From Candidatus Aminicenantota bacterium (GTDB lineage: Bacteria; Acidobacteriota; Aminicenantia; UBA2199): a stretch of 6,217 bases of DNA. Location of the stretch: the NCBI GenBank assembly GCA_029939015.1, contig JAOZTV010000191.1, positions 1 through 6,217 of the forward strand, given 5' to 3'. Every line of letters starts with the position of its first letter. Positions within the stretch are counted from its first letter, which is position 1. The position numbers were made by a program, and so were the translations under genes. Below, in pieces: positions 1-6,217 of the stretch. Below the pieces are notes generated by a model. That model was not told the DNA's origin, ran no database searches, and was given only the letters and a program-made list of their open reading frames with translations.

Positions 1-1931
1 CTATTGCCATGACCTTCACCTGGATATTGTACAAGCCTTACAGCAGGATGATCATTCATCTTTAATCTTCTGAAAAACTCTACACTCTGTGATGGATGTA
101 CCCTTGTGTCTGCCGCTCCACCTAGAATTAAAACAGCCGTTTTACTCTGATGAGCCCAATAAATAGGACTTCTTTTTAATGAGAGCTCCCATGCATCTTC
201 AAGCCTGTCCTTTGAATGAACATATAATTCTTCATAAGGAATATCTGTAGTCCCCTGCTTGCTTATAACATCGCTAATACCAACAAACATACACACAGCC
301 TTTACATATTTTGTATAATAAGATGCAAACCAGGCAGCAGCATATCCACCATAGGAACCACCACCTAAGCCAACTCTATCCTTATCGGCAATGCCCTTAT
401 CTATCAAATATTTAATACCATCTTTAATATCATCAAATTCTTTGCCAGCAGGGTCTCCATATCCCAATGAAGCAAATTTAACACCGTATCCTGTACTTGC
501 ACGATAATTTGGATAAAAAACAACATAACCTTTTCCTGCCAATACCTGTGCCGGAGAAGAATATCTTGTCAGCCATCCATTTGAATAGTGACTTTCAGGA
601 CCACCGTGAACAACTACTATTAAAGGATATTTTGTGTCTTTTTTATACTTAACAGGATAGATTAGTAATCCTTCAATTTCCAATCCATCTTCTGCTTTAT
701 ATTTTATAATTTCCTGTTTTCCTAATTTTTTTTTTACCAGCCATGGATTAATATTTGTCAATTTTATCTGTTTTTTTCCAATTTTACTTAAATAAATATT
801 TGAAGGATCCTTTGATGAACTTCCAGCATAGGCCAGATACTTAAAATCTTTTGTAAATGAAACAGAACGAAAAACTACTCCAATTTTTTTAGAATCCAAT
901 ATAATTTTACGATTGCCACTCTTAGACGAAACTACACTTAAAGTTGTACTTACACCTTCGCCTGAATGGTAAATAATTTTATTTTTACTCATCCATTTTG
1001 CCCAGTTTACATGACCTGTAAAATTCTTTTTAGTAAGATTTATGGTCTTTTTGGTTTTAATATCTGTTAAGAAAAGCTGACTCACTGCATGGTCTTTTCT
1101 TTCCAAAGCCGCTGTGTATACAAGTCTATTGCCATCTGGACTAAATTTATATCCACCAAGCTTACCTTTATTATCGGTTAATGATGTGACTTTTTTTGTA
1201 CTTAAATCTATTAAAAATATTTTCCTGAACATATATCTATGATCAATTAAATTCTTTTTTATCATTGATGCAGCTATTTTTTTACCATTTGGAGCAATTT
1301 GAAAATCTACAACAGTAATATCCTTTGTTATCTGTTCTGCTTTATTAATCTTGCCAATATTTTCATTTATATCAAGTACATATAAATTAGTATGCTTTAA
1401 GTTTTCTTCAAAATATATAAAACCATATCCTTTTTTCTTTAATTCCTTTTCCTTTTTTGATTTACCCTCAATTGCTGTATAGGCAATTTTCTTACTTGAA
1501 GGAAACCATTTATACGAACTAACACCTGTTTTTGAATCGGTTAATCTTAGAGCCTCTCCACCGTCAATATTAATTACCCAAACCTGATTCTTCTTATGTT
1601 TTTCTGTTCTTCGTATAAAAGCTATCTTTGTACTCTGATTATTCCAGGAAAGACCTCTTATTGCAACCTTACCAATAATAAATGGTCTTACATTTCCAGT
1701 TTTAATAGACCTTACATAAAATTCTCTATAGGCACCGCCTGGTTTTTCACTTCCTTTTCTTGGCACGCTTATAGTGTAGGCAAGCCATTTACCATCAGGA
1801 CTTAATTGAACCTCTCCAATTGATTTTGTGTTTAAAACATCTTCTGCCGTAAACATGTTTTCTGTTTTACTATCTCCAAAAATAGATAGAGAAATACATA
1901 AGATAAATATCGTTATTATTGTTTTTTTCAT
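1..1931 (-). CDS. Exported S9-family serine peptidase (prolyl oligopeptidase type), C-terminus cut by window edge
   Basis: I read this gene codon by codon on the minus strand. It is open in one frame for 643 complete codons from the ATG at 1931-1929. Residues 1-19 look like a Sec signal peptide: Lys-Lys, then a hydrophobic core, ending SIFG before Asp20, so export to the periplasm is likely. Residues of about 30-390 carry repeated SPDGK/SPDGN-like blades typical of the S9 beta-propeller. Residues of about 400 onward are the alpha/beta-hydrolase domain: HGGP at 442-445 (oxyanion region), NYRASTGYG at 475-483, nucleophile elbow GGSYGG with Ser526, Asp608 in GAADTRVHP and His641 in GEGHGN. All three triad residues are present with family-like spacing, so the enzyme should be active. 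S9 enzymes cleave short peptides, often after Pro or releasing acylated or dipeptidyl N-termini; the exact specificity cannot be told. Only some tens of residues should be missing. A GGAG Shine-Dalgarno 7 nt upstream supports the start. It diverges from leuS. Confidence 0.93.
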   Translation of the reverse strand, partial: MKKTIITIFILCISLSIFGDSKTENMFTAEDVLNTKSIGEVQLSPDGKWLAYTISVPRKGSEKPGGAYREFYVRSIKTGNVRPFIIGKVAIRGLSWNNQSTKIAFIRRTEKHKKNQVWVINIDGGEALRLTDSKTGVSSYKWFPSSKKIAYTAIEGKSKKEKELKKKGYGFIYFEENLKHTNLYVLDINENIGKINKAEQITKDITVVDFQIAPNGKKIAASMIKKNLIDHRYMFRKIFLIDLSTKKVTSLTDNKGKLGGYKFSPDGNRLVYTAALERKDHAVSQLFLTDIKTKKTINLTKKNFTGHVNWAKWMSKNKIIYHSGEGVSTTLSVVSSKSGNRKIILDSKKIGVVFRSVSFTKDFKYLAYAGSSSKDPSNIYLSKIGKKQIKLTNINPWLVKKKLGKQEIIKYKAEDGLEIEGLLIYPVKYKKDTKYPLIVVVHGGPESHYSNGWLTRYSSPAQVLAGKGYVVFYPNYRASTGYGVKFASLGYGDPAGKEFDDIKDGIKYLIDKGIADKDRVGLGGGSYGGYAAAWFASYYTKYVKAVCMFVGISDVISKQGTTDIPYEELYVHSKDRLEDAWELSLKRSPIYWAHQSKTAVLILGGAADTRVHPSQSVEFFRRLKMNDHPAVRLVQYPGEGHGN

Positions 1932-1938
1932 TTTTTTA

Positions 1939-1942
1939 CTCC
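1939..1942 (-). promoter_or_regulatory. Ribosome binding site of the S9 peptidase gene
   Basis: On the minus strand GGAG is followed by a 7-nt A/T spacer and then the ATG at 1931. This fixes the start directly ahead of the signal peptide. Confidence 0.75.
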
Positions 1943-1962
1943 ATAAACCAACTTTATATACA

Positions 1963-1991
1963 ATTATAAATGAATATAAAAAAATTAGCAA
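1963..1991 (-). promoter_or_regulatory. Predicted sigma70-type promoter of the S9 peptidase gene
   Basis: Reading the minus strand, TTGCTA (1991-1986) is a 4/6 match to the -35 consensus. A 17-bp spacer follows, then a perfect TATAAT (1968-1963). Transcription would begin near 1956, giving a short leader of about 25 nt that contains the GGAG ribosome binding site. This is inferred from motif match and spacing only, and AT-rich DNA produces chance -10 boxes. Confidence 0.6.
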
Positions 1992-2020
1992 TTGTTTTTT
2001 GCATAAAATACAGGTATAAT
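1992..2020 (+). promoter_or_regulatory. Predicted sigma70-type promoter of the leuS-lptE-holA operon
   Basis: TTGTTT (1992-1997) is followed by a 17-bp spacer and a perfect TATAAT (2015-2020). Initiation would be near 2027, leaving a leader of about 87 nt before the leuS ATG. The -35 box directly abuts the -35 box of the divergent peptidase promoter (1986-1991). A weaker TATAAA at 2039-2044 lacks a convincing -35 partner. Motif evidence only. Confidence 0.62.
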
Positions 2021-2048
2021 TAATTTTATTAAATAAGATATAAATAAA

Positions 2049-2080
2049 ACCTAAATTAATTGATATTGCTCAATTTAGGT
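2049..2080 (+). repeat. Perfect 9-bp inverted repeat in the leuS leader (possible hairpin or operator)
   Basis: ACCTAAATT at 2049-2057 is exactly reverse-complementary to AATTTAGGT at 2072-2080, separated by 14 nt. If transcription starts near 2027, this lies within the 5' leader and ends 33 nt before the leuS start codon. It is not followed by a U-run, so it does not look like an intrinsic terminator. It could be an RNA hairpin affecting leader stability or translation, or a protein-binding palindrome just downstream of the promoter. Function is unknown. Confidence 0.5.
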
Positions 2081-2101
2081 AAAATCATTTATTTATATTT
2101 C

Positions 2102-2107
2102 AGAGGG
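2102..2107 (+). promoter_or_regulatory. Ribosome binding site of leuS (decides the start codon)
   Basis: AGAGGG at 2102-2107 sits 6 nt before ATG 2114. It selects that ATG over an in-frame TTG at 2060, which would add 18 residues unlike any LeuRS N-terminus and lacks its own ribosome binding site. Confidence 0.75.
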
Positions 2108-2113
2108 AAAATA

Positions 2114-4573
2114 ATGGAATATAATTTTGAAGAAATTGAAGAAAAATGGCAAAAACACTGGGAAGAGAAAGATAGTTTTAAAGCAAATCCAAAGACAGAT
2201 AAAAAAAAATATTATTGTCTTGAAATGTTTCCGTACCCATCTGGAAGAATTCACATGGGGCATGTACGAAATTATTCAATCGGCGATGTAATTGCAAGAT
2301 TTAAGAAAATGCAAGGGTTTGAGGTTATTCACCCGATGGGCTGGGATGCTTTAGGTTTACCTGCCGAAAATGCAGCAATAAAGCATAATCTTCACCCTGA
2401 AGAATGGACTCTTAGCAATATTGCTTTTATGAAAAAACAACTCAAACGAATGGGCTTTGGTTATGACTGGGAGCGAGAGCTTGCAACCTGTCTTCCTGAT
2501 TATTATAGATGGAACCAATATATATTTATCAAGATGTTTGAAAAAGGATTGGCATATAAAAAAAAATCCGAAGTCAATTGGTGTCCATCCTGTAAAACAG
2601 TACTTGCAAACGAACAGGTAGTTGACAATCAATGCTGGAGATGTGATTCAGAAGTTGACCAGAAAAACCTCAATCAATGGTTTCTAAAAATCACTGATTA
2701 CGCAGAAGATTTACTCGGTTCTCATAAGGAACTGGAAAAATGGCCTTCAAAGGTAATTACAATGCAGAAGAACTGGATTGGAAAAAGTAAGGGTGCAGAG
2801 GTAATCTTTGATGTAGAAGACAGTGACATTAAACTTACAATTTTCACAACAAGACTTGATACTATATATGGTTCATCATTTTTTGCTCTTTCAGTTAAAC
2901 ACCCGGATATTAAAGAACTCATTAAAGATATTCCAAAAGAACAGCAGGAAGAAATCAATAATTTTATTAAAGAAATAAATTCAACAAAAACAAGCTATGA
3001 AGTAGTTGAAAAAAAAGGAGTTTTTACAGGAAAATATGCAATAAACCCATTTAATGGAGAAAAAACACCTATCTGGATAGCCAATTTTGTTTTAATTGAG
3101 TATGGAACCGGAGCAATAATGTCTGTACCTGCACATGACCAGAGAGATTTTGAATTTGCACTTAAATATAAAATACCAATAAAAAGAGTCATCATTAAAA
3201 ATAAGGACGAAGAAGACAAACCTGTAGAAGAAGTATTTTCTCCAAAGGGATATCTTATTAACTCAGGCGAATATTCAGGACTATCCTCTGACGAAGCAAT
3301 CGTTAAAATGGAAAAACTCCTAAAAGAAAAAAACTGTGGAGAGCTCAAAACTCTATACAGATTAAGAGACTGGGGAGTTTCAAGACAACGATATTGGGGT
3401 ACACCAATACCAATAATTTATTGTGAAAAATGCGGCACTATTGCAGAAGACCCCAAAAACCTTCCAATACTACTACCTAAAATAAAAGACTTTACACCAG
3501 AAGGTGGCTCACCATTAGAGAAAAGCGAAGAATTCAAAAACACAAGCTGCCCAAAATGTAATGGCAAGGCAAAGAGAGAAACAGATACAATGGATACATT
3601 TTTTGATTCATCATGGTATTTTTTCAGATATGCAAGCAAGTCAGACACTATGCCTTTTAATGCAGACGAGGTTAATAAGTGGATGCCTGTTGACCTCTAT
3701 ATTGGGGGTGTTGAGCATGCAATTCTTCACTTAATATATTCAAGGTTTTTTACCAAAGTATTTAAAGATTTTGGCTGGACAAATATTTCAGAACCTTTTC
3801 CGCATCTTCTTACACAGGGCATGGTTACACTTGGTGGTAGTGCTATGTCCAAGTCAAAGGGAAATATTGTTGACCCGGATATCCTGATAAAAAAATATGG
3901 TGCAGATACTGTCAGATTATTTATACTCTTTGCTGCTCCTCCTGAAAAGGGTTTGGAGTGGAACGACAAGGGAGTTGAAGGGGCAAATAGATTTCTTATG
4001 CGTATATGGAATTTATTTCATAATAATATTGACCTCTTAACTGCAACAGCCAGTTCAGACTTTGAAGTAAATAGTATTACAGAGCCTATTCTGATAAAGC
4101 TTAACCAGACCATAAAAAAAGTAACAGATGATATTGGACAAAGTTTTCATCTTAATACGGCAATTGCAGCCTTAATGGAATTTTTCAATATGTTCTCTTC
4201 GTCGTATGACAAACTAAAAGAGTCTAATCCATCTACAGTAAAATATATTTTTAAGACATTAATTCAAATGTTATCACCATTTACACCTCATTTTTCAAAT
4301 GAAATTATTGTCAAAATGGGTTTTGACATATCAGTAGTTGAACAAGAATGGCCTCTTTACGACCCAAAACTTCTCACAGAACAAAAGGCTAATATAATGA
4401 TTCAGGTAAATGGTAAAATAAGAGATAAAATTATGATAGATATTGATGCAAAAGAAGAGCAGATAAAAGAAATTGCTCTAAAATCTGAAAAAATCCTACC
4501 TTATTTAAAAGACAAAACAATTTTTAAAATAATTTTCATAAAAAATAAAATGTTGAGCTTAGTTGTAAAATGA
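2114..4573 (+). CDS. leuS: Leucyl-tRNA synthetase (class I, bacterial type), complete
   Basis: The 819-residue product attaches leucine to tRNA-Leu using ATP in the cytoplasm. The N-terminus (MEYNFEEIEEKW) is typical of LeuRS. The HIGH signature reads HMGH at 47-50, after FPYPSGRI. A zinc-ribbon insertion has CPSC at 157-160 and CWRC at 174-177. The CP1 editing domain contains TTRLDT at 245-250; Thr250 is the likely equivalent of E. coli Thr252. It also has GTGAIMSVPAHDQRD ending at Asp345, so proofreading of mischarged tRNA should be intact. The catalytic core resumes with RDWGVSRQRYWGTPIP from 418. A second Cys set is at 437/440 and 479/482. The KMSKS loop reads AMSKSKGN at 577-584, with Ala in place of the first Lys. 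The C-terminal tRNA-binding domain (VNGKIRDKI near 765) is complete. Length is normal for the family. The stop overlaps the lptE start (ATGA), so this is the first gene of a coupled operon. Confidence 0.98.
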   Translation: MEYNFEEIEEKWQKHWEEKDSFKANPKTDKKKYYCLEMFPYPSGRIHMGHVRNYSIGDVIARFKKMQGFEVIHPMGWDALGLPAENAAIKHNLHPEEWTLSNIAFMKKQLKRMGFGYDWERELATCLPDYYRWNQYIFIKMFEKGLAYKKKSEVNWCPSCKTVLANEQVVDNQCWRCDSEVDQKNLNQWFLKITDYAEDLLGSHKELEKWPSKVITMQKNWIGKSKGAEVIFDVEDSDIKLTIFTTRLDTIYGSSFFALSVKHPDIKELIKDIPKEQQEEINNFIKEINSTKTSYEVVEKKGVFTGKYAINPFNGEKTPIWIANFVLIEYGTGAIMSVPAHDQRDFEFALKYKIPIKRVIIKNKDEEDKPVEEVFSPKGYLINSGEYSGLSSDEAIVKMEKLLKEKNCGELKTLYRLRDWGVSRQRYWGTPIPIIYCEKCGTIAEDPKNLPILLPKIKDFTPEGGSPLEKSEEFKNTSCPKCNGKAKRETDTMDTFFDSSWYFFRYASKSDTMPFNADEVNKWMPVDLYIGGVEHAILHLIYSRFFTKVFKDFGWTNISEPFPHLLTQGMVTLGGSAMSKSKGNIVDPDILIKKYGADTVRLFILFAAPPEKGLEWNDKGVEGANRFLMRIWNLFHNNIDLLTATASSDFEVNSITEPILIKLNQTIKKVTDDIGQSFHLNTAIAALMEFFNMFSSSYDKLKESNPSTVKYIFKTLIQMLSPFTPHFSNEIIVKMGFDISVVEQEWPLYDPKLLTEQKANIMIQVNGKIRDKIMIDIDAKEEQIKEIALKSEKILPYLKDKTIFKIIFIKNKMLSLVVK

Positions 4574-5094
4574 AAAAGTTCAAAATAATCTATCTTCATA
4601 TTTTTATCATTGCGGTAATACCATTTTTTATAAACTGTGGATACCATCTTTCAGGAGCAGGAAGTTCCCTGCCAGAGGGTGTTAAAACAATTGCTATACC
4701 GGACTTTGATAATAAATCAACCAGCCCTGACGCTCAACAATATATTACCTTTGCCATCAGGGACGAATTTATAAAAAGAAGTAAATTAGATTTGATTGAC
4801 GATATATCAAAGGCAGACCTTATCCTGGAGGGAAAAATAAAGCAATTTATTGTAAGTCCATTATCATATACAGCAAGAACCTCTGCTAATTTATACAAGG
4901 TTTCACTTGTACTAAATGTGAAACTAATAGACAGAATCAATAATGAAATAATTTTCAAGAGTGAAGGTTTAAGGTTTTCTGATTCTTATGACATAGATTC
5001 AACAGACTTTTTTTCCCAGGAAAGTGCCACGATTGATAAGATATCCAAAGACATAGCATCCACAATCGTAACAGGAATATTAGAGAATTTTTAA
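4570..5094 (+). CDS. lptE: LPS-assembly outer-membrane lipoprotein LptE
   Basis: The 174-residue product is the likely partner of the LptD beta-barrel, which inserts lipopolysaccharide into the outer leaflet of the outer membrane; LptE plugs the barrel and helps it fold. Residues 1-22 form a signal peptide with a basic start (MKKFK) and a long hydrophobic stretch. Cys23 begins the hallmark CGYHLSGAG, followed by LPEGVKTIAIPDFDNKS, the characteristic LptE opening of the mature protein. The rest alternates beta-strands with a long C-terminal helix, and the length is close to the usual range. The lipobox is unusual: F-I-N before Cys23 instead of a small residue at -1. The start overlaps the leuS stop by 4 bases and no strong Shine-Dalgarno is visible, so translation probably depends on ribosomes finishing leuS. 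Family members diverge strongly, so the call rests on the N-terminal motif, length and gene order. Confidence 0.88.
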   Translation: MKKFKIIYLHIFIIAVIPFFINCGYHLSGAGSSLPEGVKTIAIPDFDNKSTSPDAQQYITFAIRDEFIKRSKLDLIDDISKADLILEGKIKQFIVSPLSYTARTSANLYKVSLVLNVKLIDRINNEIIFKSEGLRFSDSYDIDSTDFFSQESATIDKISKDIASTIVTGILENF

Positions 5095-6161
5095 TGAATA
5101 ATGAAACTTATTTTAGTTTTTTAAATAAGATTAAAAAAGACAAAAGCATTTCATATCCCTTTATACTTATTCATGGTTTTAATGAATTTCTCGGTGAAAA
5201 TATCATTAAACAACTCAGGGATAATTTTCTTGAGGAAAAAAGTGAATTTAATTATAGAAGATATTATTTTGACAATGAAAACTCTTGTACAATTGATGAT
5301 GTTTTAAACGATGCATCCAGTTCTAATTTTTTCTTACAATCGAGAAAAATTATTATTTTAACTATCAGGGAGACCAAAAAATTAACTTTTAAAAAAGATG
5401 ACTTAGCAACATTAAACGAATATTTAAAGCAACCTAATAAAAATACAATTTTAGTTATTTATGTCTCTATGAATGTGCTTCGTGATGATTTTAAGCAGGT
5501 AAAAAAACAAAAAATTGACAAATTAACTAAGACTCTTGAACAAAAAAATCTAACAATAATAGATCTGGATAGAATGTATGAAAAGGATATAAACAACTAT
5601 ATTAAAGGTGAACTAAAAAATATGGGTATATCTATTACGGCAAGTGCACTTGAAAAACTTGCCGACTTAAAAGGCGATGATTTGCCTTCAATATTAGGAC
5701 AAATGCCATTATTTGAGATAATTACAAAAACTGATAATGTAATAGATACTGATGATATTGACCAGATAGTAACAGGGGTTTCAACACATTCAATATGGGA
5801 TCTTACAGAGGCAATTGAAAAGGAAAATATTGAGAAATACCTGAATGTGTTAAAATATCTCTTTATAAATGGGATAAAGGCTCCATTTATTATTGGAACA
5901 TTAATTACACATTATAATAAAATATTTACAGCAAAATATCTATTAAAAAACAATTATTCAAATTATGATATTGGAAAAATACTAGCTCAACCATCTTTTA
6001 TTCTTAATAGATTTTTGAGTTCGGTAAAATATTTTTCTGATGAAAAATTACAAAAAATCTTAGACCTGATATATAAAATTGATATGGAAGCAAAAACAGG
6101 AGGAGAAGAGGCTGTTAAGCTCTCACTACAAAATTTTATCTTCCAAGTAAAGATAGTATAA
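5094..6161 (+). CDS. holA: DNA polymerase III delta subunit
   Basis: The 355-residue product is the delta subunit of the clamp loader, which opens the beta sliding clamp so it can be loaded on primed DNA. The N-terminal domain opens with PFILIHGFNEFLGENII (22-38), the delta version of the P-loop-like fold (family YLIYGxDxFLxxE); like other delta subunits it has no functional Walker A. Conserved family blocks follow: FFLQSRKIIIL (79-89), TILVIYV (118-124), a helical lid around 160-210 with LADLKGDDL, then IDTDDIDQIVTGVSTHSIWDLTEAI (217-241). The C-terminal collar domain carries INGIKAPFIIGTL (258-270) and ends with IYKIDMEAKTGG (326-337), matching the family's D-x-x-x-K-T/S-G close. Length is normal. 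The start ATG overlaps the lptE TAA by one base (TAATG), with a weak AGAG ribosome binding site 8 nt upstream. Order leuS-lptE-holA supports both neighbours' assignments. Confidence 0.95.
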   Translation: MNNETYFSFLNKIKKDKSISYPFILIHGFNEFLGENIIKQLRDNFLEEKSEFNYRRYYFDNENSCTIDDVLNDASSSNFFLQSRKIIILTIRETKKLTFKKDDLATLNEYLKQPNKNTILVIYVSMNVLRDDFKQVKKQKIDKLTKTLEQKNLTIIDLDRMYEKDINNYIKGELKNMGISITASALEKLADLKGDDLPSILGQMPLFEIITKTDNVIDTDDIDQIVTGVSTHSIWDLTEAIEKENIEKYLNVLKYLFINGIKAPFIIGTLITHYNKIFTAKYLLKNNYSNYDIGKILAQPSFILNRFLSSVKYFSDEKLQKILDLIYKIDMEAKTGGEEAVKLSLQNFIFQVKIV

Positions 6162-6217
6162 CTATTTTATCATAGACCAGGAGCCTATATTTATTGATGT
6201 TGAAAAGATTGTACCAG
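6162..6217. other. Downstream flank of holA, possibly the edge of another gene
   Basis: These 56 bases hold no visible hairpin-plus-T-run terminator. Two readings compete. On the plus strand, AGGAG at 6179-6183 precedes TTG 6194 by 10 nt and ATG 6197 by 13 nt, so a gene starting (M)MLKRLYQ could begin here and extend the operon. On the minus strand, one frame is open from the window edge to a TAG at 6164-6162 and would end GTIFSTSINIGSWSMIK, abutting the holA stop with no gap. Neither reading is long enough to identify a product. Confidence 0.3.

Noticed and set aside
1..1931. Possibility that the peptidase is a frameshifted pseudogene because of its many A-runs
   Set aside because: One frame was followed from the ATG to the window edge without a stop, with signal peptide, propeller blades and the Ser526/Asp608/His641 triad all in phase.
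1596..2019. Two small plus-strand open frames (1596-1805 and 1828-2019)
   Set aside because: They are antisense to the peptidase gene or run across its start and promoter. They show no recognisable protein features.
2060..2113. Upstream in-frame TTG start for leuS adding 18 residues
   Set aside because: The extension resembles no LeuRS N-terminus, has no ribosome binding site and overlaps the leader palindrome. ATG 2114 has AGAGGG at the right distance and begins with the family-typical sequence.
2027..2113. T-box or other known riboswitch in the leuS leader
   Set aside because: The leader is only about 87 nt, has no T-box consensus element and no terminator/antiterminator pair; only one simple inverted repeat is visible.
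2854..2863. Leu in the LeuRS editing motif TTRLDT (often TTRPDT) as a sign of lost editing
   Set aside because: That position varies among bacterial LeuRS, and the functional Thr, Arg and Asp residues, including Asp345 further on, are retained.
2357..4958. Minus-strand open frames opposite leuS and lptE
   Set aside because: They are shadows of well-supported genes on the other strand, with low-complexity Ser/Leu/Phe-rich translations.

Overview
The window is AT-rich bacterial DNA holding four protein genes around one divergent promoter region. An LptE-type outer-membrane lipoprotein implies a Gram-negative cell with an outer membrane and LPS or a related glycolipid. The gene order leuS-lptE-holA is a long-known arrangement in Gram-negative bacteria, including E. 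coli. The phylum cannot be fixed from this sequence alone. The strongly A/T third codon positions and the 819-residue LeuRS would suit an AT-rich lineage outside the Gammaproteobacteria, but that is only an impression.

Layout. Positions 1931 down to 1 (minus strand) encode an exported S9-family serine peptidase (prolyl oligopeptidase / acylaminoacyl-peptidase type). Its extreme C-terminus runs off the left edge, but the full Ser/Asp/His triad lies inside the window. Positions 1932-2113 are a compact divergent intergenic region. It has good sigma70-type promoters facing both ways, with their -35 boxes directly abutting, and a perfect 9-bp inverted repeat in the presumed leuS leader. Positions 2114-6161 (plus strand) are a tightly packed operon: leuS (leucyl-tRNA synthetase), lptE (LPS-assembly lipoprotein) and holA (DNA polymerase III delta subunit). 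Each pair overlaps by a few bases (ATGA, then TAATG), which suggests translational coupling. The last 56 bases are ambiguous: either the start of another plus-strand gene or the tail of a convergent minus-strand gene.

The three operon genes belong to different core processes (translation, envelope biogenesis, replication), so their grouping is conserved co-expression rather than one pathway. The peptidase is a separate, divergently transcribed unit, probably acting on peptides in the periplasm. I found no mobile element, CRISPR array, RNA gene or new multi-gene system. The items worth a second look are modest: the back-to-back promoters, the leader palindrome, a non-lysine first residue in the LeuRS KMSKS loop, and a non-canonical lipobox in LptE.
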